A stretch of DNA of 64,000 bases from NCBI GenBank assembly GCA_964420395.1, contig CAYQTJ010000003.1:11450-75449 (forward strand). The letters run 5' to 3'. The position numbers and the translations under genes are program-made. The stretch is from CAVSZB01 sp964420395. Its GTDB lineage: Bacteria; Krumholzibacteriota; Krumholzibacteriia; LZORAL124-64-63. How positions within the stretch are numbered: position 1 is the stretch's first letter; every line of letters begins with the position of its first letter. Below are positions 45,728 to 52,933 of this stretch, in pieces. Below the pieces are notes generated by a model that saw only the letters and a program-made list of their open reading frames with translations, had not been told where the DNA came from and searched no databases.

Positions 45728-46560
45728 TCAGCGAACCAAAGTCAGTCGTCGGGTTGTCACCATGTTCCCAGTCTGGAAACGAGCGATGTACACGCCGCTT
45801 GCCAGCCCCTGACCACGCTCATTCCGCCCATCCCAGACGACCGCGTGTTCGCCCGCGTCGTAGGCTTCTTCAGCCAATCGCCGCACCAGTTCACCGCGGG
45901 CATTGAAAATTCGGAGCGAGACGTTCTGTGCTGCTGCCAGCGTGAACCGGATCTCTGTCCGGGGATTGAAGGGATTCGGTCCGGACGGCAAGAGAGCGGT
46001 CTGTAGCAGCTCTGGCGACGGCTCCGGAGCGGCCTCGATCCGACTCATCACCCGCATGCCGGGGTCCGCTCCGACGAGAATCGGCTGAACGGCCAATCCA
46101 AACCCCAATCGCAAGCCAACCCACTGTTGGCCGTCGGCCGACAACCAGCCCGTCAGCCCGCCGCTCGTGCTGTAGCCAATCCCGGCACCCGTGCCTGAGC
46201 CTTCGCCCTGGCACTCACTCCCCTCCGGAAGCTGGAACATCGCGTAAAGACCCTCGCTGGCGCTGCACAACGGCTCCGTGAAGGCCACCTCGCTCCAGCC
46301 CGAGGAAACCCCGGCGACGGCCTCAGCAACCACTTCCCCATCCGTCACAACTGCCGGTGCCGCGGACGCGCCGCTGGCCATCAGCAGCAGGGGGAAGGAG
46401 GCCAAGGCATCATTATTGTACCACTTCAGACCGCTCAGCGCCTGACCTTCTGGAACTGGAATGAACACTGCGATATACGTCGATGCATTCACCGGCGAAA
46501 GTCCAAGGATGCCCGCCACGGGAGCGGTGGCTGTGCCCACGCTGCCCTGCGGCTGCGCAT
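45728..46560 (-). pseudogene. FlgD-domain secreted protein, N-terminus lost
   Basis: The readable part (about 277 residues) begins at about 46560 without signal peptide. It has the motif GILGLSPVNASTYIAVFIP, a beta-rich body with GLTGWLSADGQQWVGL, and a C-terminal FlgD-like domain (GPNPFNPRTEIRFTL, GEHAVVWDGRN, GVYIARFQTG). The open frame runs on to 46642 but the extra residues overlap another gene fragment on the plus strand and do not look homologous. The gene is therefore interpreted as 5'-truncated. Confidence 0.65.
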
Positions 46561-46563
46561 TAT

Positions 46564-46977
46564 ATGGAGAGTTCTGTTGCTCAGTATCCACGGATTGTGA
46601 TTGGACAAGAGGCCATGCGCTATCTTCAGGCGTGCGAAACAATGACTGCCGAACAGGCCAAGCAGACCGCTTTCGTTACAAAGCCAGACATGTATGCTGC
46701 ATTGACTAGAAGCTCGGCCGAAGTAGCTAAGAAGCTCATTCTGCAGGATGTCGATGGGAATGCCATTGTGCATTATCTGAGCCCATTTGTTCTGAAGGGG
46801 CTGCCGAGTGATCTCGCCAGAATGATCGTTCGTGCCGCCTACGACTTCGTGAAGGAACAGGCTGAGCATCGGCGACAATTGCGAGACAGCAAGCTGGCAT
46901 TTCGATATGCTCAGCTCTTGGCGTACTTCCAGCATTCCTTACCAGCGTTGCGTGAAATTGTTGGAGATTTCGAATAG
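46564..46977 (+). pseudogene. C-terminal fragment of a cyclase-like/unknown protein
   Basis: 137 residues from the first ATG. The opening MESSVAQYPRIVIG matches the middle of a family of longer unknown proteins with xLExxVAxYPRI, here lacking everything before it. The rest is helical with DVDGNAIVHYLSP. The first 60 nt are only 29 of 60 G+C, unlike the genome. Adjacent to the truncated minus-strand gene. It may be expressed but looks like a remnant. Confidence 0.5.
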
Positions 46978-47049
46978 GGCAGAGCGCCCTCCCCACACCG
47001 CCGAGAGCCTTGGCCCACGCCTTACCGGACTTCTTCGCTACCGCTTTGT

Positions 47050-47447
47050 GTAAACCAGAATGAAAAGCGCGGCCGTGGGAGACTTCGAGAGGTTCCGGCG
47101 TGTCGTTTAGGGGGTCGAAGACCTCTCTCTCCGTCTCTCCTTTTCGCCGAGCGCAGCGCCCCGAAAACCACCCCCGCAACTCCTTGTCGCCACGCCACAA
47201 ACAGCAGCCCCGGTCCATCACAGACCGGGGCGACCGTCAACTTCTCTGCGGATCGGTTCTACGCTGAAAGTTGTTGGCTCCCCGGGCGAGACGCTCTGCG
47301 TGACGGGAAAGAGAGAGCCGGACAAAGGGGATCGGGTTTGACCGAGGCACCCTGGGCCCGCGCCTGACCCATCCCGTAGGGGAAATCCGGGGCCGGGTGT
47401 CACCTGTACAGCCCCTTCACGCCCCCCAGGGGCTTCTTCTCGGTTGG
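47050..47447. repeat. Long direct repeat, copy B
   Basis: Second copy of the 44180-44583 repeat, about 2.87 kb away in the same orientation, ending in the 3' part of the second beta-helix gene. The block 47161-47324 is best conserved. It fills the gap between the cyclase-like fragment and that gene; I see no other gene in 46978-47399. Confidence 0.85.
47207..47231. terminator. Conserved 9-bp hairpin in repeat copy B
   Basis: GCCCCGGTC (47207-47215) and GACCGGGGC (47223-47231) with the same CATCACA loop as in copy A. Position relative to the beta-helix gene stop is the same. Confidence 0.45.
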
Positions 47448-48548
47448 CAGCGGGGTGGCCGAGAACGGCTCGAAATCCACGATCCCGTTGATCGTCGGAT
47501 CGTCAGTGCCGTCCCAGATCAGGGCCGCGATCGAGTCTCGGCTCGCGATGCCCCAGTAGTTGTCGCGGAGGTCTGCGTGGATCACGGGCAGCTCATTCGC
47601 CTTGAGGAGTTTGACCAGCATGCCACCCGCACTCAGGATGTGGCAGTTGTGCAGGGTCAATAGCGGCCAACTGGGAATGTACACGGCCGCATTTGTCCCA
47701 CCGCCGAAAGCACAATTCGATCCCGTTGCACGGCCATTGAGGAGGCCAAGGTTGCATGACCCGCCAGAGACACTGACCCTCGTCAAACCCATTGTGGCGC
47801 CATCAGCCGTTATGAGGCCATAATTGCGCGCATCGGTAACGCGGCAATCAACGATGCTGCCCGCCGTGCCCGTCTCGAACTGAATCCCAACGGAGCCACC
47901 GGTCACAACACAGTTCTGGACCAGGGCGCTTGGAGTTGCCACCACATCGACAGCGTATGTATTGTTCTGGAAGACCGATCGCGACAGCTCGAATCGCGGC
48001 GTAGGATCCCAGCACACCACCCCGATTTCGGTGCAGTTCTCAAAGACACAATCAGACACCTGCACCGGGCCTCCGCAGGAGCTAGAGATTCCAAGACCAC
48101 AGCCTCGAATCAGCGCTCCGACCACTGTGGATCTGGTTGAGCGTGTTGATAAGTTAATCCCGCAATACGTATTGATGGAGCCGAGCGAGGACACATCGCC
48201 CCCAACCACGTTGTCGAACACGATCCCGGCAGGCCCGAATAGGTAGAATTCCGGCGCCGTTTCGGGACCGATAACCACCTCATCCCGGTCCGTCCCCATG
48301 ATCGTCAGGCTGTCCGTGCGCACGAGCGCGTAGACCTCAATGCTCCAGGACCAGAGATGCAGCGTCGCGGTTTGATGCTCGGTGTAGTGGCCAGGGCCGA
48401 TCAGGATCGTGTCTCCGGGGGCGGCGGCGTCGATGGCGGGCTGGATCGTCGTATAGGGCGCGCTCCCATCGCGCTCCACCCGCAGGGTTGCTGATGACGC
48501 GGGCGATGCGAAGATCGTCAGCAGGATCGCAATTGCTAGCCTTCGCAC
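47400..48548 (-). CDS. Secreted right-handed beta-helix protein, paralogue
   Basis: 382 residues, GTG start at 48548, signal peptide cleavage near PASSA. The lead TTIQPAIDAAAPGDTILIG and the coil pattern match the gene at 44533, and the C-terminus TEKKPLGGVKGLYR is almost identical. The middle regions differ. The C-terminal codons and the downstream DNA form the shared direct repeat. Probably a surface or secreted protein; no catalytic motif seen. Confidence 0.8.
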   Translation of the reverse strand: MRRLAIAILLTIFASPASSATLRVERDGSAPYTTIQPAIDAAAPGDTILIGPGHYTEHQTATLHLWSWSIEVYALVRTDSLTIMGTDRDEVVIGPETAPEFYLFGPAGIVFDNVVGGDVSSLGSINTYCGINLSTRSTRSTVVGALIRGCGLGISSSCGGPVQVSDCVFENCTEIGVVCWDPTPRFELSRSVFQNNTYAVDVVATPSALVQNCVVTGGSVGIQFETGTAGSIVDCRVTDARNYGLITADGATMGLTRVSVSGGSCNLGLLNGRATGSNCAFGGGTNAAVYIPSWPLLTLHNCHILSAGGMLVKLLKANELPVIHADLRDNYWGIASRDSIAALIWDGTDDPTINGIVDFEPFSATPLPTEKKPLGGVKGLYR

Positions 48549-48731
48549 GGTTGCGGTCCCATCTGTTGGCGGGCCTCGGGAGTTGACTGCCGCATCATTG
48601 CGCTGAACTTCCTCTTGAGCGAGGGCGTCCAGCAGAACCGGCGCAAGCTCACGAACCGCGCATTGTACGGTCCGTACCTGTCCCGTATGGCCTCCGACGA
48701 CCGCTCCATCATCAGCGATCCCTGCCCGTGA
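48549..48731 (+). pseudogene. Possible gene fragment
   Basis: An open frame without a start codon runs into TGA at 48729-48731. It reads DCRIIALNFLLSEGVQQ and GPYLSRMASDDRSI, which looks like ordinary protein rather than noise. It starts against the 5' end of the minus-strand beta-helix gene. No family recognised. Low confidence. Confidence 0.25.
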
Positions 48732-48770
48732 ACTGCCGCGCTGCGGCCAATTCTGCTTGCTCGGCCAACG

Positions 48771-49850
48771 TCAGTCCGCGAACTGATCTCCGCGGTCCTT
48801 CCAGCGGATCCACGAGCTCGTCAACTGCCATTCCTCGCCCGTCATCGAATCCATGATCCACAGCGTGCCAAGGCGGCTGTCGGACTGCGTGGCGTCTTCC
48901 TTCACGTACACGAGCAGCGTGCCATCTGGCGACCAGGCGGGCTTTGCGCCACCCTCCCATGTCAGTCGATAGTCCGCGCCACTTCTGGTATCCAAAATCC
49001 ACAACTGTCTTCGGCAATTGCCCGGCATGCGATTCGCGTAGGCGATGCGGTGCCCGTCCGGCGACAGCCGTACATCGCGAAAATCGCGCCCCGGCGGAAA
49101 AGACGACAGAACCTGCACGTCCTCCCCGACCGTGTTCATGCTGCAGATCTGGCCGGCACTGCCAACATTGCGCATGTGCAGCAACCGCTGATCATTCAGA
49201 GACCACTCCGGGAACCGCACGCCTCCCTCCGTAATGCGTCTGCTATCCAGTGTTCCCAGGTCGAGAATCCATATGGCAAAGTCAGCACTGACACCCACGT
49301 CGGAGTCATACGCCATACTACTGCCATCGTGGCTCCACACCGGGTGGTTATTCCAGCCATCGGTCGTCCATCTCCGGTACTGTCTTCCGTGATAGTCCAT
49401 CGAGCACACCTGATTACCGTCAATGAATGCAATCATCTCGCCGCTTGGATCCCAACGCGGCTCGCGGCCACGATTCGCTATTCTGAAGCGGTTTCCAGTA
49501 CGTGGCTCAATAATCCAGATTCCGGCCAGCGCCGTATCCACCGTTGACGATCCATAGGTCGACGTGGCCACAATGCCCCGATCAACGTAGACGATGAAGC
49601 CACTACTTGACCAATCTGGCTGGTCCTGCTGGTTGAGGAACTGCGGCTGTTCTGGCCCCCCTCCATTCCAGGGCCGACAACCCTCCTCAACTGGATTGGC
49701 CCACTCAGGAATGTCACCCTCGCCCTGCGGGCACGTAGTCCTCTGTTCCTCCTCGCATCCACTCACTACCGCGCAGCAGAGTGCCGCCATCACTGCGACA
49801 CATGCTCTTTGCCAAGCGCGATTCCTGTGCAAACCATGCCGATATAGCAT
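48771..49850 (-). CDS. TolB-like beta-propeller lipoprotein
   Basis: 359 residues. Lipoprotein signal with VSGC near residue 32. The mature part shows WD40/TolB-like blades: GEPRWDPSGEMIAFIDGN-type, HPVWSHDGSSMAYDSD, FPEWSLNDQRLLHMRN, VRLSPDGHRIAYANR and KPAWSPDGTLLVYVKE. TolB/PD40-type propellers are often surface or periplasmic. A GGGGGAT ribosome site lies eight nt before the ATG. It is A/T-richer than the core genes and at the edge of the accessory patch. Confidence 0.82.
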   Translation of the reverse strand: MLYRHGLHRNRAWQRACVAVMAALCCAVVSGCEEEQRTTCPQGEGDIPEWANPVEEGCRPWNGGGPEQPQFLNQQDQPDWSSSGFIVYVDRGIVATSTYGSSTVDTALAGIWIIEPRTGNRFRIANRGREPRWDPSGEMIAFIDGNQVCSMDYHGRQYRRWTTDGWNNHPVWSHDGSSMAYDSDVGVSADFAIWILDLGTLDSRRITEGGVRFPEWSLNDQRLLHMRNVGSAGQICSMNTVGEDVQVLSSFPPGRDFRDVRLSPDGHRIAYANRMPGNCRRQLWILDTRSGADYRLTWEGGAKPAWSPDGTLLVYVKEDATQSDSRLGTLWIMDSMTGEEWQLTSSWIRWKDRGDQFAD

Positions 49851-49977
49851 TATCGCAGATCCCCCTTAACAGCGGTGCCCCCTCGCAACGCGCCCGCCTC
49901 TCAAGGATGACGGCGTCGTCCCAGTTGCCTCCCCGCGTTGGGCCCGAACCACCAGCCCTTCGTTGACGGCCGCGCAC

Positions 49978-50955
49978 TCAGACGTGGTTGCGCAGCATCA
50001 GTTCCTTGGGGTGGGGATTCAGGTAGACCTGGTCGGCGATGTAGGTGACGTGGTGTTTGCGGACGTGGTGGCGGATCAGGGTGATCGGGACGATCAGGGG
50101 GACCAGTTCCTGACGGTAGTCCTCGATGGTGGCGAGGATGTCCTCGCGCTCGGGGCCGGAGGTGTGTTCGCGCAGGTGGCCGACGAGGTGCTGGAGGACG
50201 TTGCAGTTCTTCCTCGTGGTCGTGCGGACCTGGAGGGCCTGCATGAACAGCTCGCCGTAGCGGGCGCGAAACGTCGCGGGGTCGTGCTGCTTGACGGCGG
50301 CGACGAGCTGGCCGAGCAGTTTGTGATGCGGGGGGCTGTGGGCGAGGAGCAGGTACTTGTGGGCGGCGTGGAACTCCACGACGGCGGCGCGTGACCAGCG
50401 GGCCTCGAAAAGCGCCTGCAGGCGGTGCGAGGCGAACACCCGCACGATGAAGTTGTCGCGCAGGCGGGCGTCGTTCAGGCGGCCCTCCTCCTCGACCGGC
50501 AGGAGTGGCAGCCGCGCGAGCAGCTCGCGGGCGAACAGCCCCGTGCCCGACTTGTCGGGCATGCCGCCGTCGGGGTCGTACACCTTCACGCGCTCCATGC
50601 CGCAGCTCGGCGAGTCCTTCTTCAGGATGTAGCCGCACAGGCCCATCTTCGCGAGTTGTGTCACGCGCCGGCTCGCGTGGTGGTTCATGCGCTCCGTCCA
50701 ATCCTCGCCCGACCGGACGCCGATCATGCGGGGCGCGTCCGCGGTGCCGACCAGGCGCACCGCCTCGCGCGGCACCCCCATCCCGCCCTCCAGCTCCGGG
50801 CAGACCGGGACGAACTCGAAATAGGGGCCGAGGATGTCGGTGAGATAGCGGTCCTGCTTGTGCCCGCCGTCGTAGCGCACCTTCTGGCCGAGCAGACAGC
50901 TGCTGATGCCGACCCGCAGGGGGCGCTCGGCAAAGGAGTGATCCTGTCCGTCCAT
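49978..50955 (-). CDS. TudS-like (DUF523) and YbgA-like (DUF1722) fusion protein
   Basis: 325 residues. Residues 10-155 are DUF523/TudS-like: SSCLLGQKVRYDGG, PVCPELEGG and KKDSPSCGM supply three cysteines that in TudS ligate a [4Fe-4S] cluster for desulfuration of thiouracil. Residues 185-315 are DUF1722 (HSPPHHKLLGQLVAAVKQHD). The ATG at 50955 is chosen over a longer frame because GGGAGGG precedes it and the DUF523 domain starts a few residues later. Probably cytoplasmic. Substrate not proved. Confidence 0.87.
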   Translation of the reverse strand: MDGQDHSFAERPLRVGISSCLLGQKVRYDGGHKQDRYLTDILGPYFEFVPVCPELEGGMGVPREAVRLVGTADAPRMIGVRSGEDWTERMNHHASRRVTQLAKMGLCGYILKKDSPSCGMERVKVYDPDGGMPDKSGTGLFARELLARLPLLPVEEEGRLNDARLRDNFIVRVFASHRLQALFEARWSRAAVVEFHAAHKYLLLAHSPPHHKLLGQLVAAVKQHDPATFRARYGELFMQALQVRTTTRKNCNVLQHLVGHLREHTSGPEREDILATIEDYRQELVPLIVPITLIRHHVRKHHVTYIADQVYLNPHPKELMLRNHV

Positions 50956-51080
50956 GTTCAGCCCTCCCGCCGGGCGGAGGCCGCGCGCCGGCACGGCTCT
51001 TGATGTTCCCCCGACGCGACCGCGTTCCCTCACCGAACACGCGTCATTATGCAACCTGTTTCACCGGGGGTCATCCAGTC

Positions 51081-52043
51081 ATGCGTCATTTTGCCCTGAA
51101 ATATCAGCGGCTGCTGTTCCTGCTCGCGCTCGTTCCCCTGCTCGTGCCGGCGGTCGCCCCCGCCGCGACGGTCCGGGAGCTGCCGCAGGGCGCGCTCGGC
51201 ACGCCGGTCGGCCTCGATCCGCAGGCGACCGTCCGCCGCTGGCCCAGCACCCTCACCACGGCCGAAGGGCGCGCCCTGATCGCCTCCCGGCCCGACGATC
51301 CCTCCGGCTACGTCCAGGTGGGGCTGGCCGCGCTGCGCTCCGGCGACGACGCGGCCGCCGCGAAGGTGCTGGCGGAGGGGCGCGCGAAGGCCTCGCCGTC
51401 GGCGCAGCTGCTGGTGCTGCTCGGCGCCGCCTGGCTCGGCCAGGGCCGCCTCGGCGACGCCGAGGAGGCCACCCAGGCCGCCCTCAGGATCGATCCCGCC
51501 GTCGCCGGGGGCCAGTTGCAGCTCGGCGCCATCTTCACCGGCATCGGCTGGCCCGAGAGCGCGCTCGACTGCTTCGAGAAGGCGCTCGCCCAGTCGCCGG
51601 GCGACTCGGCCGCCCAGTGCGCGCTCGTGTACGGGCTGATCGGCGCGGGGCGCGCGGCGCAGGGCGAGCAGGAGTGCCGCGGCTTCCTCGGCGACGCGAT
51701 GGACGACGCCCCGCTGCTGGTCGCGCTCGGCGAGACGCTCGAGGCGCAGGAGGAGCTCAGGGACGCGTTCGACGTCTACGGCCGCGCGCTCGTGGTCGAT
51801 CCGCGCAGCGCCGACGCCCACGCCCGCCGCGGCCGGCTGTTCTGCCGCTTCGGGCAGTTCGACGCCGCCGCCACGGAGTGCCGCGCCGCGCTCGCCGTCG
51901 ACCCCGCCTCGCCCCTCGCGCACGCCTACCTCGGCATCGCCTACGCGGAGCAGGGGCAGACCGAGGCCGCGCGCGAGCACGTCCTGCAGGCGGAGGCGGG
52001 CGGCATGCGCATGGATTCCGTCTGGGGCAAGCTGGCCCAGTAG
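51081..52043 (+). CDS. Secreted TPR-repeat protein
   Basis: 320 residues with a signal peptide (cleavage near PAVAPA). At least six tetratricopeptide repeats follow from about residue 85; examples are AAWLGQGRLGDAEEATQAAL, FTGIGWPESALDCFEKAL and RFGQFDAAATECRAAL. TPR arrays mediate protein contacts; the partner is unknown. Divergent from the TudS-like gene and convergent with the TetR regulator. A shared terminator lies in the gap. Confidence 0.85.
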   Translation: MRHFALKYQRLLFLLALVPLLVPAVAPAATVRELPQGALGTPVGLDPQATVRRWPSTLTTAEGRALIASRPDDPSGYVQVGLAALRSGDDAAAAKVLAEGRAKASPSAQLLVLLGAAWLGQGRLGDAEEATQAALRIDPAVAGGQLQLGAIFTGIGWPESALDCFEKALAQSPGDSAAQCALVYGLIGAGRAAQGEQECRGFLGDAMDDAPLLVALGETLEAQEELRDAFDVYGRALVVDPRSADAHARRGRLFCRFGQFDAAATECRAALAVDPASPLAHAYLGIAYAEQGQTEAAREHVLQAEAGGMRMDSVWGKLAQ

Positions 52044-52057
52044 CAACGCCCGCCGGC

Positions 52058-52093
52058 GCCGGGGGCGGCCGTCCCACGCGGCCCGCCCCCGGC
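52058..52093. terminator. Terminator-like hairpin between convergent genes
   Basis: GCCGGGGGCGG (52058-52068) pairs with CCGCCCCCGGC (52083-52093), 11 bp perfect, 14-nt loop. It lies 15 nt after the TPR gene and 10 nt beyond the TetR gene stop, so it may serve both. Confidence 0.5.
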
Positions 52094-52102
52094 CTCGCCG
52101 GC

Positions 52103-52690
52103 TCAGCCGGCCCCCAACCCCCGCAGGACCAGATCGCCGATCGCGTCCGCCCGCGCCGCCAGGCGCGTGTTGCGCCGGGCGAGCACCCAGTCGGTGGCCA
52201 TCTCGTCGAGGATCCCGAAGATCGCCTTCGCGGTCAGCAGCGGGTCGAGGTCGGCGCGGAACGTCCCCTCGCGCTGCCCCTGGGCGATGATGCCGGCGAT
52301 CGCCCCGAGGTATTCGCGCAGGCGGCTGCGCGAGAACAGGTCGAGGAAGCGCAGGCTGTGCCGCAGCTCCACCTGGAAGACGATCGCCAGGTCGCGGTCG
52401 CGTCCGAGCAGGGCCAGGTGCAGGGCGATCAGCCCGCGCATCCGCGCCGCGGCGTCCCCCGCCGCCGGCAGCTGCCGCCCCTCGGCGATGAAGCGCGCCA
52501 TGGCCCGCTCGAACAGGCCGACCAGGATCTCCTCCTTGCCGTGGAAGTAGAGGTAGATGGTGCCGTCGGCCACCCCGGCGCGCCGCGCGATCATCGCCAC
52601 CGTGGTGTGGTAATAGCCGTGGCCGGCGATCTCGATGACCGCCGCATCGAGGATGCGCTCGCGTTTCCCGTCGAGGCGGGGGCGGGACAT
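52103..52690 (-). CDS. TetR-family repressor, probable regulator of fatty-acid oxidation (FadR-like)
   Basis: 195 residues. The N-terminal helix-turn-helix (about 10-60) includes TTVAMIARRAGVADGTIYLY. The C-terminal ligand domain is helical, like FadR/FabR-type TetR proteins. ATG at 52690 preferred over 52714 because AGGGAGAG precedes it and the start fits the domain. It is divergent from a beta-oxidation operon. A 14-bp palindrome like the one in front of that operon lies just upstream of its own start, so it probably represses both; acyl-CoA is the expected ligand. Confidence 0.85.
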   Translation of the reverse strand: MSRPRLDGKRERILDAAVIEIAGHGYYHTTVAMIARRAGVADGTIYLYFHGKEEILVGLFERAMARFIAEGRQLPAAGDAAARMRGLIALHLALLGRDRDLAIVFQVELRHSLRFLDLFSRSRLREYLGAIAGIIAQGQREGTFRADLDPLLTAKAIFGILDEMATDWVLARRNTRLAARADAIGDLVLRGLGAG

Positions 52691-52699
52691 CGCTCTCCC

Positions 52700-52713
52700 T
52701 GAATGGTCGTTCA
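52700..52713. promoter_or_regulatory. Imperfect TetR operator before the regulator gene
   Basis: TGAATGGTCGTTCA has outer TGAA/TTCA arms and mismatches in the middle. It abuts the ribosome site of the TetR gene and matches the perfect copy at 52853-52866 in 12 of 14 positions. Confidence 0.6.
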
Positions 52714-52762
52714 CATGCTTCGGAATCGGCGCGCCGCCGGCGCGCCATTCCCTGATTTTTGG

Positions 52763-52791
52763 ATTCTACCAACACATTGTTACCATTGCAA
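52763..52791 (-). promoter_or_regulatory. Probable promoter of the TetR gene
   Basis: On the minus strand TTGCAA (52786-52791) and TAGAAT (52763-52768) are separated by exactly 17 nt. TAGAAT matches the consensus -10 at five of six positions. The region is A/T-rich against the surroundings. Confidence 0.55.
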
Positions 52792-52821
52792 CTACGTAAA
52801 CAGGAGTCGCCGCCTTGTCGA

Positions 52822-52850
52822 TTGACACCATTCCGTGTCGTCGCTACCAT
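52822..52850 (+). promoter_or_regulatory. Promoter of the beta-oxidation operon
   Basis: TTGACA (52822-52827), 17 nt, TACCAT (52845-52850). The -35 is perfect. The 14-bp operator starts 3 nt after the -10, so it would cover the start point. Confidence 0.6.
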
Positions 52851-52852
52851 GA

Positions 52853-52866
52853 TGAATGGCCATTCA
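52853..52866. promoter_or_regulatory. Perfect 14-bp palindromic operator
   Basis: TGAATGGCCATTCA is a perfect palindrome at the expected transcription start of the beta-oxidation operon. It resembles TGAATG-type sites of FadR-family TetR repressors. The matching site at 52700-52713 supports autoregulation. Confidence 0.65.
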
Positions 52867-52933
52867 CACGGAAGCGCGCTTCCGGTCACCGCACCCCTGA
52901 CGCAGGGCGCCCGCGGCGCCCCGGGGAGTCCCC

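Noticed and set aside
43960..47221. Short minus-strand frames starting MMDRGCCLWRG in both repeat copies
   Set aside because: Similarity is explained by the duplicated DNA; no ribosome site was found and codon-position changes do not clearly indicate coding. Kept as part of the repeat finding.
44180..47447. Integron attC sites
   Set aside because: The repeated ends were compared with RYYYAAC/GTTRRRY cores; no convincing paired core sites were seen and genes are in mixed orientation.
52700..52714. TetR start at 52714
   Set aside because: It has no good ribosome site, and the operator-like palindrome would lie inside the gene; 52690 has AGGGAGAG.
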